A stretch of DNA of 64,000 bases from Bacillus sp. SLBN-46 (GTDB lineage: Bacteria > Bacillota > Bacilli > Bacillales > Cytobacillaceae): assembly GCF_031453555.1 (NCBI RefSeq), contig NZ_JAVIZM010000001.1:4099001-4163000 (forward strand), read 5' to 3'. The position numbers and the translations under genes are program-made. Under the pieces are notes generated by a model. That model saw only the letters and a list, made by a program, of their open reading frames with translations, ran no database searches and was not told the DNA's origin. Below are positions 47,706-56,515 of the stretch, one piece after another; the first letter of the stretch is position 1; each line of letters begins with the position of its first letter.

Positions 47706-47737
47706 AGAAAAGGCGTGGAGGATTCCAGGCCTTTTCT
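47706..47737 (-). terminator. Terminator after moeB
   Basis: Hairpin AGAAAAGGC/GCCTTTTCT with imperfect middle, just past the reverse-strand moeB stop. Confidence 0.65.
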
Positions 47738-47750
47738 ACTTATTACCGTT

Positions 47751-48779
47751 TTAACTGCCAATGTATTTAGCATACATCAATTTAGCTTTGACGATATCAT
47801 TTGTTCCATGTATGAGGACACGTCCATCTTTAAAAATCACAATTGACATGTCTTCCTCCGGTGAAAATCGAAGTAAAAAGTCATTACCAGACACTTTACC
47901 ACTTCTACTAAGATGCTCGGCTACTTTTTTCAATTCCAGCTCACGCTTATCCCTTGGATTAATTTGAACGGTATCTCGACCACAAAGCGTTGTATATGCC
48001 ACCTGATGTTCTGAAGTTCGATCAAGAAAATCAAATTTCCCTTTAACACAACACGGGCAAGCAGGGTTTCTTCCGTTGGATATATCCATTTGCATGGATG
48101 TTAGATCCCAGATGTCGATTTGCTCTAAATTCGGAGTGGTTTTCGCCCCTACTAGTAGTTTCATCGTTTCCATCGCCTGAAAAGAACCAATGATATCCGT
48201 TAACGGGGACAACACGCCAACCGTATCACAGGTTTCACCTGTTGCCGTTGGAACATGTGGGAAAAGACAACGATAACAAGGCGTCTCCCCTGGTTTAATG
48301 ACAGTAAACATTCCTCTAGAGCTTACAGCCCCTCCATGCACCCATGGAATTCCGAACTTAACTGATACATCATTAATCAAGAAGCGTGTGTTAAAATTAT
48401 CCGTACCGTCTACAATGACATCAAATCCATCTAATAATTCTTCGGCATTATCAAGATTTATATCGGCAATGACCGCTTCCACTGTGACCGTTGAATTTAT
48501 TTTATTTAGTCTGGTTTTTGCGGCGGCTGCTTTTGGTAGATTTAGTTTAGCATCCTCTTCATCAAAAAGAGTTTGTCTCTGCAAATTCGACAATTCAACG
48601 AGGTCTCTATCTATTAGCCTAATATAGCCAACACCTGACCGGACTAGATGATTGGCAATCACCGTTCCTAGTGCACCCACACCTACAATAGCTACTCGAC
48701 TCTTTAACAGTTTTAATTGTCCCGCTTCACCAATTTCTTTAAAAAGAATTTGTCTGGAATACCGTTCTAAATCACTCAT
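47751..48779 (-). CDS. moeB: MoeB/ThiF family adenylyltransferase
   Basis: E1-like enzyme that activates the Gly-Gly end of a MoaD or ThiS-type sulfur carrier. It has 342 residues with the nucleotide motif VGVGALG and zinc cysteines CYRC and CPCC. The conserved Cys is in GETCDTVGVLSP, and a family-typical extension of about 80 residues follows the zinc site. I start at ATG 48779 (MSDLERYSRQ). It is divergent from the AOR gene, so a shared regulatory region is likely. A MoaD-like partner lies at 51.4 kb. Confidence 0.9.
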   Translation of the reverse strand: MSDLERYSRQILFKEIGEAGQLKLLKSRVAIVGVGALGTVIANHLVRSGVGYIRLIDRDLVELSNLQRQTLFDEEDAKLNLPKAAAAKTRLNKINSTVTVEAVIADINLDNAEELLDGFDVIVDGTDNFNTRFLINDVSVKFGIPWVHGGAVSSRGMFTVIKPGETPCYRCLFPHVPTATGETCDTVGVLSPLTDIIGSFQAMETMKLLVGAKTTPNLEQIDIWDLTSMQMDISNGRNPACPCCVKGKFDFLDRTSEHQVAYTTLCGRDTVQINPRDKRELELKKVAEHLSRSGKVSGNDFLLRFSPEEDMSIVIFKDGRVLIHGTNDIVKAKLMYAKYIGS

Positions 48780-49011
48780 AATATTCCTCATTTCCTATTA
48801 ACTTGTTTACTATGAAAATATATGTTTTTACTATTATCTTACCAAATTAATTTCTCTGCACTATTGAAAAATTTTAATTTTAAAAAAACTTAAAAACAGT
48901 TATAATAAAATTGGATATATATCTAAATTTTGGAGAATTCTCTTATCTTACTATCTAATATTATAAGAGATTAGTAAATAATTTTATTTACATGAAAGAG
49001 GGGGAAAAACT

Positions 49012-50844
49012 TTGAATCTAGGTGGTTTTAAGAACAAAGAAGTGTTAGTTGACTTAACCAGTGGAACAGTTGATTACAGACCCATCAACGAAGAAGATGC
49101 AATTAAGTACATAGGTGGTCGCGGCCTAGGTGTTAAGTATGTACTTGATAACGGTCCAGAAGTGGAACCGCTTTCAGAAGAGAACATCTTATGTTTTATG
49201 ACAGGCCCTGTGACTGGTTCACGCTCTTCCATGAGTGGACGACTTTGTGTTGTTACGAAATCTCCACTTACAGGAACAGTAACTGATTCACATATCGGCG
49301 GATGGACTGCTGCACGTTTGAAGTGGGCAGGAGTCGATAATCTTATCTTTTCAGGTAAAAGCGATAAACCAGTATACCTCTATATTGAAAATGGGAAAGC
49401 TGAGCTTTGCGATGCTTCAAATTTATGGGGAACAAGTACAAGAGAATTTATTAAAGCGATGAAAGATCAGTATGGTGAAGAAGACCTTAGTGTAATGACC
49501 ATTGGTCAAGCGGGTGAAAACACTGTTCGCTTTGCTTCATTTATCAATGAACATGACCGTGCAGCAGGACGTGGTGGTACAGCTGCTGTTGCAGGCTATA
49601 AAAAATTAAAGGCTATTGTCATTAAAGCCGCACAAAAAGGTAATATGCCACAGCCTAAATTAGACAGTGAGTACAAAGAAGCGAACAAAAAAGCGGTAAA
49701 AGCGATTCTAGATGGTGGATTAACTGCACCTAATAAAGGCGGACTTTCTGTTTACGGAACCAACGTATTAACTAACCTTATTAATGAGGTAGGAGCACTT
49801 CCAACCAAAAACTCTCAATTAACACACTGGGATGAAGCAGAAAAACACAGCGGTGAATACGTAAACACACATTTACGTGTTGCCAACAATACCTGCCATG
49901 CCTGCCCAGTTGGTTGTAAAATTGAGGTAGAAGTGAAAGATGGTAAGTATAAGACACGTGTAGAGAGCATTGAATTTGAATCTGCTTGGTCACTTGGTTC
50001 TAACTGTCTATTAAGTGATGCGGAAGCGATTTCTTATATGATTGACCGCTGTAACGAGTATGGCCTCGATACCATTGAGCTTGGCCATTGTTTCTCTGTT
50101 ACTATGGAAGCTTTCGAGAAAGGAATCATTTCTGAAGAGCTAATCTGGGGAGATGCTGATTCCATGATCGATTTAACGAAGAAAATTGCTTTCCGTGAAG
50201 GATTTGGCGGTATCTTAGCCGAAGGTCCTGCACGCGCTACTGCAGCTTGGGGAGCTCCTGAACTATCTATGTCTGTTAAGGGCCAATCTATCCCTGCCTA
50301 TGACCCACGCGGTATTCAAGGGATTGGATTAGGATATGCAACTAGTAACCGTGGTGCCTGCCACCTACGTGGCTATACTGTAGCAAGTGAAATTGCCGGG
50401 ATTCCAGAACCAACAGACCGCCTAAAGCCAGAAGGTAAAGGTGAACTATTAAAGATATTCCAAGATATGCTTGCTTTCTCTGATTCTATGAACATCTGTA
50501 AGTTCTCATCATTCTCTGAAAATGCAGAGCATTATGCGGAGCAGTATAGTACTATGACTGGCGTTGCTTTGACAGCTGAGGATGTCATGAAGGCTGGTGA
50601 AAGAATTTACAACCTTGAGCGCTATTATAATAACCTAGCAGGGTTTAATAAGCGGGAAGATGATTTCCTTCCAAAACGCTTTACAGAAGAGCCAGCAACG
50701 GGTAATAGTGCCGGACATGTAAGCCGAATGGATATCATGCTTGAAGAATATTATCAAGTCCGCGGCTGGAAAGATGGCATCGCAACAGAAGAAAAGCTTC
50801 GTGAATTAGGGATTATTGGACCTGAAGTCACACAAACAATCTAA
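49012..50844 (+). CDS. aor: Tungsten-type aldehyde:ferredoxin oxidoreductase
   Basis: A 610-residue AOR-family enzyme, expected to hold a tungsto-bispterin and one [4Fe-4S] cluster, oxidising aldehydes to acids with ferredoxin (or the reverse). The N-terminal domain runs from LGGFKNKEVLVDLTSG. Cluster cysteines are in CHACPVGC plus a later NICKF; the cofactor-binding DPRGIQGIGLGYATSNRGACH region is present. It starts at TTG 49012 behind AGAGGGGG. It depends on the pterin genes in this window (moaA, moeA, moeB, moaD). The physiological aldehyde is unknown. Confidence 0.93.
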   Translation: MNLGGFKNKEVLVDLTSGTVDYRPINEEDAIKYIGGRGLGVKYVLDNGPEVEPLSEENILCFMTGPVTGSRSSMSGRLCVVTKSPLTGTVTDSHIGGWTAARLKWAGVDNLIFSGKSDKPVYLYIENGKAELCDASNLWGTSTREFIKAMKDQYGEEDLSVMTIGQAGENTVRFASFINEHDRAAGRGGTAAVAGYKKLKAIVIKAAQKGNMPQPKLDSEYKEANKKAVKAILDGGLTAPNKGGLSVYGTNVLTNLINEVGALPTKNSQLTHWDEAEKHSGEYVNTHLRVANNTCHACPVGCKIEVEVKDGKYKTRVESIEFESAWSLGSNCLLSDAEAISYMIDRCNEYGLDTIELGHCFSVTMEAFEKGIISEELIWGDADSMIDLTKKIAFREGFGGILAEGPARATAAWGAPELSMSVKGQSIPAYDPRGIQGIGLGYATSNRGACHLRGYTVASEIAGIPEPTDRLKPEGKGELLKIFQDMLAFSDSMNICKFSSFSENAEHYAEQYSTMTGVALTAEDVMKAGERIYNLERYYNNLAGFNKREDDFLPKRFTEEPATGNSAGHVSRMDIMLEEYYQVRGWKDGIATEEKLRELGIIGPEVTQTI

Positions 50845-50850
50845 CATAAA

Positions 50851-51032
50851 GGCTGTGTTAAAGAACAGTGTTGATTTTTATACCCTGTTGATTGGAACGG
50901 AAGGCGCGAAGACTCCTGTGGGAGTACGGTTCAGGGGAGACCCCGCAGGCGCAAGCGCCGAGGAGGCTCGCCGAAACGCCCACGAACCGCTTGCGCCTGG
51001 AGCGGAAATCAACAGGCAATTTTAACAGAGCC
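50851..51032. repeat. 182-bp inverted-repeat element
   Basis: Terminal inverted repeats GGCTGTGTTAAA/TTTAACAGAGCC enclose a second pair, CTGTTGATT/AATCAACAG, and a GC-rich core with CCCGCAGGCG and GCGCCTGGAGCGG. It is much richer in GC than the flanks. Elements of this shape are, from memory, scattered through Bacillaceae genomes. It lies six bases after the AOR stop. No transposase. Confidence 0.8.
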
Positions 51033-51041
51033 AACATAAAA

Positions 51042-51077
51042 AAAGAGGAAGACTCCAACATTCGAGTCTTCCTCTTT
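51042..51077. terminator. Bidirectional terminator
   Basis: Hairpin AAAGAGGAAGACTC/GAGTCTTCCTCTTT between the AOR/repeat side and the convergent small gene. Confidence 0.85.
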
Positions 51078-51078
51078 T

Positions 51079-51351
51079 TTAACCACCAATTCTAGTGGTT
51101 TTATAGCGATAATTTTTAATAAGCTCTTCAAGTTGATTTTCGTTGTTTGCAATAAAACGAATGTGGACTGAATTGACTTTAAATACAGAAGTGAACGCAA
51201 TTTCTTCTTCGGCTAAAATTTGCCCACTCCATTCGTCGGCTTTATACGTGTATGGAAACGTGTCGGTTACCAGAGTAGCTCCAAGTTCTTCAAAATACAT
51301 GCCAAGGTGTTCCCGGTTAATTCCACGAAACTCTAAGTCTTTCATTTCCAT
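51079..51351 (-). CDS. 90-residue protein ending in Gly-Gly, MoaD neighbour
   Basis: Small acidic protein (MEMKDLEFRGINREHLG... KTTRIGG) with predicted beta-alpha content and no membrane segment. ATG 51351 comes two bases after the moaD stop, with AGGTGG inside the moaD end, so translation is coupled. Like MoaD it ends in Gly-Gly, which could be adenylated or thiocarboxylated by the nearby E1-like protein. I recognise no family. Its place beside AOR suggests a role in that enzyme's cofactor or maturation. Confidence 0.75.
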   Translation of the reverse strand: MEMKDLEFRGINREHLGMYFEELGATLVTDTFPYTYKADEWSGQILAEEEIAFTSVFKVNSVHIRFIANNENQLEELIKNYRYKTTRIGG

Positions 51352-51352
51352 A

Positions 51353-51625
51353 TTAACCACCTGCAACGGGTGGAAAGAGGGCAAATTGATCCTTTTCATC
51401 TACTTTCGTCTGAAGATCATCAAGATGGATGATATTTCTTCCATTCACATACACATGAACGAATGGTAGAAGTGTTCTCTCAGAAGTAAATAGTTCATCC
51501 TGTAACTCTGGGAACATTTCGACCATCTTATCCAAAACATCTATGACTCGATCACCATCAGGCAGTACTTCTACAGTTACCCCACCACATATTTGCCGGA
51601 GATTAGCAAAAACCTTTACTATCAT
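51353..51625 (-). CDS. moaD: MoaD/ThiS-like sulfur carrier
   Basis: A 90-residue ubiquitin-fold sulfur carrier (MIVKVFANLRQICGG...) ending PPVAGG, the Gly-Gly tail that receives sulfur. As MoaD it would form molybdopterin synthase with MoaE, which is not in the window. AOR clusters in other organisms often have a dedicated MoaD-like protein, so this may be specific for the tungsten pterin. First of a two-gene unit, convergent with AOR. Confidence 0.88.
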   Translation of the reverse strand: MIVKVFANLRQICGGVTVEVLPDGDRVIDVLDKMVEMFPELQDELFTSERTLLPFVHVYVNGRNIIHLDDLQTKVDEKDQFALFPPVAGG

Positions 51626-51650
51626 CCAGTCTCTCTCCTCTCTTTATTTA

Positions 51651-51698
51651 AAGGGGACAGTCCCCCACTGCGCTAAAGCGCTGGGGGACTGTCCCCTT
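51651..51698. repeat. 48-bp near-perfect palindrome
   Basis: AAGGGGACAGTCCCCC-ACT-GCGC-TAAA-GCGC-T-GGGGGACTGTCCCCTT. It follows the yisL stop and probably terminates that gene. Palindromes with the GGGGACTGTCCCC core recur in Bacillaceae genomes, from memory. Confidence 0.8.
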
Positions 51699-51704
51699 CT
51701 CTTT

Positions 51705-52064
51705 TTATGGATGTAAAAATGACATAGGCAGTTTTACAAAGCCTAGGTATAAAACTAGTAGGAAAGCAACAACAAACTGGATCCAAAAAACGGATGTATT
51801 TCTGTTGTTTTTCACACGACCAAGAATCATTTCAAATAATCCAATCACCCAAAGTCCCGCGACTGCTTTCAAAATATACCAGACATCAATTTTATTAACC
51901 ATGAAAAGAAGTCCTATACCTGAAGCAATAATAAGTATGTATAATACTCGTAAAATCATTTGGACAATTTTTAAGCCTTTTTCTTTTCCACTTTTATGTA
52001 GGGAAAGTGCAACAAAAAATAAAATTAGAGCTAAAACCCATGCTGTAATATGACCGTGAATCAT
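51705..52064 (-). CDS. yisL: YisL family membrane protein (UPF0344)
   Basis: A 119-residue protein with four hydrophobic helices (about residues 4-21, 34-55, 62-83, 93-113) and short charged loops. It matches B. subtilis YisL in size and pattern. Function unknown. Neighbour of yisK, as in B. subtilis. Confidence 0.88.
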   Translation of the reverse strand: MIHGHITAWVLALILFFVALSLHKSGKEKGLKIVQMILRVLYILIIASGIGLLFMVNKIDVWYILKAVAGLWVIGLFEMILGRVKNNRNTSVFWIQFVVAFLLVLYLGFVKLPMSFLHP

Positions 52065-52164
52065 TTAATGGCCTCCTTAAGAGTGTTATTAGAGACTATC
52101 ATACCATAGGCAATATAAAAATACGAAGATTAGTATGTCTAAATAGTAACAAACTTTGATAGCT

Positions 52165-53073
52165 TTATTCTTCAATCGTATTCGTTAAAGTTCCGATACT
52201 TTCTACAATGATTTCCATTTGGTCTCCCGGCTTTAAAAATCTAGGAGGGTTAAATCCTTTCCCTACCCCTGCTGGAGTTCCAGTTGCGATAATATCCCCC
52301 GGTTCAAGTGTCATACCCGCTGATAGAACAGAAATTATTTCTTCAATTGGAAATATAAATTTCTCGGTATTAGAGCTTTGTCTTATTTCACCATTTACTC
52401 TTGTCTCAATATGTAAGTGGTTAGGATTTTCAATTAAGCTTTTATGCACAATCCATGGTCCCATTGGACAGGTAGTATCTAAACTCTTCCCTATGAAAAA
52501 TTGCTTATGCTTAGCTTGAAGGTCTCTAGCAGTCACATCATTAATAATGGTATAACCAAAAACATAATCAAGCGCCTCTTCCTTTTTGATTCCTCTTCCC
52601 TTTTTCCCAATAATGACAGCTAGTTCCCCTTCATAATCAAGTTGTTTTGTTACAGACTGATGATTTAATACAACGGTACCCGGCCCGGTAACAGTTGTTG
52701 GGGCCTTCGTAAAGACCATTACATGTTTTGGGATATCCTCAGCACTTCCCAATTCAAGAGCATGCTCAACGTAATTCTTTCCTACACAAAAGATATTCTT
52801 GGTTGGCCTTGGAATCGGAGCAAGCAAGGTGACTTCCTCGATAGGAAGATAATACGTTTCAGCTTGTCCACTAGTTTCTACCCAATCTAGCAATATTTGT
52901 ACTTGATCAATAAAAGCATCGCCTAGTGCAATACATTCTTGCATAGAAGCAGGAAATATCTTATTACCCGTCCTTACCTCCTCTGTTGGATTTAATAATA
53001 AGACCTTTTTATTCTCTGCATCTACTACCCCAATAAAATTTTCATGATCTTGATGAACTGTTACAAATCTCAT
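52165..53073 (-). CDS. yisK: Fumarylacetoacetate hydrolase-fold protein YisK
   Basis: A 302-residue FAH-superfamily enzyme. The N-terminal domain (about 1-90) precedes the FAH domain starting NIFCVGKNY. The metal ligands are in DYEGELAVIIGK and YTIINDVTARDLQ, and the family end motif is GDIIATGTPAGVG. B. subtilis YisK decarboxylates oxaloacetate and also associates with the MreB-type cytoskeleton protein Mbl. I start at ATG 53073 behind GAGGTGA. Confidence 0.92.
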   Translation of the reverse strand: MRFVTVHQDHENFIGVVDAENKKVLLLNPTEEVRTGNKIFPASMQECIALGDAFIDQVQILLDWVETSGQAETYYLPIEEVTLLAPIPRPTKNIFCVGKNYVEHALELGSAEDIPKHVMVFTKAPTTVTGPGTVVLNHQSVTKQLDYEGELAVIIGKKGRGIKKEEALDYVFGYTIINDVTARDLQAKHKQFFIGKSLDTTCPMGPWIVHKSLIENPNHLHIETRVNGEIRQSSNTEKFIFPIEEIISVLSAGMTLEPGDIIATGTPAGVGKGFNPPRFLKPGDQMEIIVESIGTLTNTIEE

Positions 53074-53141
53074 AATTATCACCTCAAAATGAATTCATTA
53101 CTACTATAATAATAGAATAAACAGAACAATCTAACAAATCA

Positions 53142-53167
53142 AAAGCACCCTTGGCAATGGGTGCTTT
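53142..53167 (-). terminator. Terminator of the tad operon
   Basis: Hairpin AAAGCACCC/GGGTGCTTT with T-run on the reverse strand (and on the forward strand), at the tadC stop. Confidence 0.8.
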
Positions 53168-54091
53168 TTAACTATTTTTAAAGGTTTCGATAAATTGAAT
53201 CACCGCTGGCCCCAGAAGAACGATGAAAAGACTAGGAAAAATAAAAAGAACTAATGGGAAAAGCATTTTTATTGGAGCTTTCATGGCTGTTTCTTCTGCC
53301 CGTTGCTTTCTTTGTTCCCTAACTTCATTGGCAATGACTCTCAACACTTGGACCATCCCTATTCCAAGCTTTTCCGCCTGCAGAACACTGCCTATAAATG
53401 CTTTTATTTCATCTACCTCAAGTCTTTCTTTGATTCCCGATAAAGCCTCTCTTCGAGTTTTGCCCAATCGAATTTCCTCCAAACAGCGGTGTAACTCCAT
53501 AGCGAGAGGACCTTCCTTTTTTGCAACCACTTTTGTTATCGCGGCATCAAACCCGAGCCCTGCTTCAAGACTAACCGTCAAAAGATCTAAAATATCCGGA
53601 AATTCTCTTAATGCCATATGGTTCCTAGTCTTTGTTTTTTGCTTTAAATAGAAATGGGGGGCAAAAAAACCAATCAGGATTCCAAAAAGAATAAAGACTA
53701 TAACTATACCTTTTCCAGCATCTAGTAGAGCACCATAACCAAAAAAGATAAGTGGGAGGACAACAATGGAAATCATTTGAATTAATCGGAAGTCAACAGC
53801 CGTCATGCCAAAGGGACTACCTGCCATTTGAACCTTCTTATCAATTTTGGCTTCCTTCTCCCCTGGCATTCTCTTTTTAAAACTCTTTTTAAACTCCACA
53901 ATTAAAGGCATGATAAAACGTTTATAAAAGGACTGATGTTTTTCTTCATTTATCTCAGGTTGCTTTTCTTGTTCATTATTTAAAATAAAGAAATTTAATC
54001 GTTCCTGAACCGAAACCTTTTTCTCCGTTCTTAGCAAAAAAATACCATATATACCTAAGGTAACAGTTAAATATACTAATAGGTAAATCAT
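53168..54091 (-). CDS. tadC: Tad pilus platform protein TadC
   Basis: Inner-membrane platform protein of the Flp/Tad pilus (GspF/T2SSF family), 307 residues. A first membrane helix at the start, a long cytoplasmic stretch with two central helices, the T2SSF domain (DILDLLTVSLEAGLGFDAAI...LGTGMVQ-like region) and a last helix pair (IKMLFPLVLFIFPSLFIVLLG). It pairs with TadB and the ATPase. Last gene of the operon; spacing to tadB is three bases. Confidence 0.9.
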   Translation of the reverse strand: MIYLLVYLTVTLGIYGIFLLRTEKKVSVQERLNFFILNNEQEKQPEINEEKHQSFYKRFIMPLIVEFKKSFKKRMPGEKEAKIDKKVQMAGSPFGMTAVDFRLIQMISIVVLPLIFFGYGALLDAGKGIVIVFILFGILIGFFAPHFYLKQKTKTRNHMALREFPDILDLLTVSLEAGLGFDAAITKVVAKKEGPLAMELHRCLEEIRLGKTRREALSGIKERLEVDEIKAFIGSVLQAEKLGIGMVQVLRVIANEVREQRKQRAEETAMKAPIKMLFPLVLFIFPSLFIVLLGPAVIQFIETFKNS

Positions 54092-54094
54092 CTC

Positions 54095-55060
54095 CTACAC
54101 CTCTATAGTAGTGATTTTTTTAATTAAAATAAACCCGATAATACCTGAAATGACCCCGGCACCTACCATAGCTAAGCCAATTGGATGACGAAATAGTCCA
54201 CCAATATAATCCGGTTGGATTAAGTAAAGAAGAAATCCTAGAATAACTGGTAATAATGCAATAACATAACCAGATAATTTCCCCTGTGCTGTAAGCGTTG
54301 TAATTTGTCTTTGTATTTTAGTGCGATCGCGAATGGTTTCAATAATCTTATCGAGCACAGTAGCTAGATTGCCTCCAACCTGACGTTGAATCAAAATTGC
54401 CTGGATCATTAAATCTAAGTCCTCACTTGGCATTCGCTCGTTTAGATCATTAAGTGCATCTTCAATGCCTTTCCCATATTGCATTTCCTTTAATACATAC
54501 TCCATTTCTTCCTTAATTGGAGAAGACGCTTCCTCTGCCACCGACTTTAATGCCTGTGGGAAGCTAAAGCCTGCTCTCAAACTACCTACAATCGTGGTAA
54601 TCATATCAGCAAGACCTTCATTGAACTTTGTTACTCTTTCCCGCTGTTTCTTTTTTATATACCATTTGGGCATTAAGAAACCTATTACACTGCCAATAGG
54701 GAGAAATATCCAATTATCCATTACCAAGTAAAATACCCCACCAATAAGAATTGTTAAAATCCATTGGAAGAGAATGTATTCTTCTGGTTTTAACGGCAGT
54801 CCAGCTTGAGCTATTTTTATTTCAAGCCGATTGTTTTTTTCCTTGGAAAGAACCTTCTTTTGAACTCTATCTTTTATTACTTGAATAAAAGATATTTGTT
54901 TACCTTGCACTTTCTTCTGACTTATCTTTTCTTCCTCAATAGATAGGTAATGCTGCATTCGACTTTCCAGTATATTTTCTGAGCGAAAAAACAATCTGAG
55001 TATCAACCAAAAGAATAAAATAGATGTTAAAAAAAAGAAAAGTATGACCAGGGCTATCAT
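54095..55060 (-). CDS. tadB: Tad pilus platform protein TadB
   Basis: Second GspF-type platform protein, 321 residues. N-terminal helix, basic cytoplasmic region, two middle helices, the T2SSF domain (MITTIVGSLRAGFSFPQALK, RQVGGNLATVLDKI) and two C-terminal helices. I take ATG 55060, which overlaps the cpaF stop as ATGA and has GGAG upstream. The GTG nine bases earlier lies inside that ribosome site. Confidence 0.9.
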   Translation of the reverse strand: MIALVILFFFLTSILFFWLILRLFFRSENILESRMQHYLSIEEEKISQKKVQGKQISFIQVIKDRVQKKVLSKEKNNRLEIKIAQAGLPLKPEEYILFQWILTILIGGVFYLVMDNWIFLPIGSVIGFLMPKWYIKKKQRERVTKFNEGLADMITTIVGSLRAGFSFPQALKSVAEEASSPIKEEMEYVLKEMQYGKGIEDALNDLNERMPSEDLDLMIQAILIQRQVGGNLATVLDKIIETIRDRTKIQRQITTLTAQGKLSGYVIALLPVILGFLLYLIQPDYIGGLFRHPIGLAMVGAGVISGIIGFILIKKITTIEV

Positions 55061-56502
55061 TTTCGCCACTCCTCTTGATCAATAAACACTGATGCTGGAA
55101 TATGAATACCAGAGGCCTCCAGTCGCTCATAAAATTTCGGTCTTACCCCCGTTGGAACAAGCCTGCCGATAATCTTTCCTTCAGGGTTCAAACCTTCTTG
55201 TTGAAAGGTAAAAATATCTTGAAGGACAATGATATCTCCTTCCATTCCTTGTACTTCTGTTATATTAGTAATTTTTCTCGTACCATCTTTTAAACGAGAT
55301 TGTTGGATAATAACGTCAATAGCACCTGCTATTTGTTCCCTAATCGCTTTAACAGGCAGGTCCACACCAGCTAATAGAACCATTGTTTCAAGCCTGGAAA
55401 TCATATCCCTAGGGCTGTTTGAGTGGCCAGTAGCTAGTGACCCATCATGTCCCGTATTCATGGCTTGGAGCATATCTAGGGCCTCTCCACCACGGACCTC
55501 ACCAATTATGACTCTGTCGGGCCTCATCCTTAATGAGTTCCTAACTAGGTCACGAATGGAGATTGATCCTTTTCCTTCAATATTAGGCGGACGGGATTCT
55601 AAAGATACCACATGCTCTTGTCCTAATTGAATTTCGGCTGCATCCTCAATTGTGACGATTCTTTCATCCTCTGGAATAAAATTGGACAAAACATTGAGTG
55701 TCGTTGTTTTACCTGAACCTGTTCCACCACTTACAAACATATTTAGCCTTGCTTTTACGCACGCATCAAGGAAAATCGCCATTTCCTCTGTAACTGTTCC
55801 GAAGTTGATTAAGTCTTCAATCTGGTAAGGATCCTTTGAGAACTTACGAATTGTAATCGTTGGTCCATTTAATGCTAAAGGGGGAATGATGGCATTTACA
55901 CGAGAGCCATCTGGAAGTCTGGCATCCACCATTGGTGAGCTTTCATCAATTCTTCGACCGAGTGGAGCAACAATTTTTTCGATTACACTCATCACATGTT
56001 CATTATCACGAAATTGTACCGGTGTTAGAACTAGCTTCCCTTTCCGCTCACAATACACTTGATTAGGTCCATTTACCATTACCTCGGAGACGTCCTCATC
56101 CAAAAGAAGTGGATTTATCGGCCCAAAGCCTGTTAAATCATTGATTAGTTCACTAACCACTTTTTTTCTATCAATCTGACCACGAAAATCCTCGTCATCT
56201 TTAATAATTTCTACAGCCATACCATCTAGTTGTGGAATGATTTCTTCAATTTCCTGTTCTTTTAACTCATGTAATATCTTTTTATGGAGAACATTCTTTA
56301 GCTCCTGGCTTTTGTCTAGTTGACGAACTTTTACGGTCTCTTTTTTACTTTCTTTCTTCGTATCTTTCGATTTTTGTTCCCTGAAGACTTGTCTAACCTC
56401 TAACATTGGTGAAGGAGTCGAATTTTCAAGTGGAGAATCAATTAATATTGACTCCTTAACGAATTGATTGTTCTTTTCTTGGATTCGATTTAATAGACCC
56501 AT
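55057..56502 (-). CDS. cpaF: Tad pilus assembly ATPase (TadA/CpaF)
   Basis: Secretion ATPase of 481 residues that drives pilin polymerisation. The N-terminal 100 residues are charged and variable. Then come the GspE/TadA domain ([19 protein letters not shown]), Walker [14 protein letters not shown], the Asp box (IVTIEDAAE), Walker B ([12 protein letters not shown]) and the His box ([14 protein letters not shown]). One ATPase with two platform proteins is the Tad pattern rather than type IV or competence pili. Confidence 0.94.
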   Translation of the reverse strand: MGLLNRIQEKNNQFVKESILIDSPLENSTPSPMLEVRQVFREQKSKDTKKESKKETVKVRQLDKSQELKNVLHKKILHELKEQEIEEIIPQLDGMAVEIIKDDEDFRGQIDRKKVVSELINDLTGFGPINPLLLDEDVSEVMVNGPNQVYCERKGKLVLTPVQFRDNEHVMSVIEKIVAPLGRRIDESSPMVDARLPDGSRVNAIIPPLALNGPTITIRKFSKDPYQIEDLINFGTVTEEMAIFLDACVKARLNMFVSGGTGSGKTTTLNVLSNFIPEDERIVTIEDAAEIQLGQEHVVSLESRPPNIEGKGSISIRDLVRNSLRMRPDRVIIGEVRGGEALDMLQAMNTGHDGSLATGHSNSPRDMISRLETMVLLAGVDLPVKAIREQIAGAIDVIIQQSRLKDGTRKITNITEVQGMEGDIIVLQDIFTFQQEGLNPEGKIIGRLVPTGVRPKFYERLEASGIHIPASVFIDQEEWRK

Positions 56503-56515
56503 TCAATCAACCCCC

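Noticed and set aside
50816..51095. ORFs over the GC-rich element after AOR
   Set aside because: They are by-products of the inverted-repeat element and have no ribosome sites.
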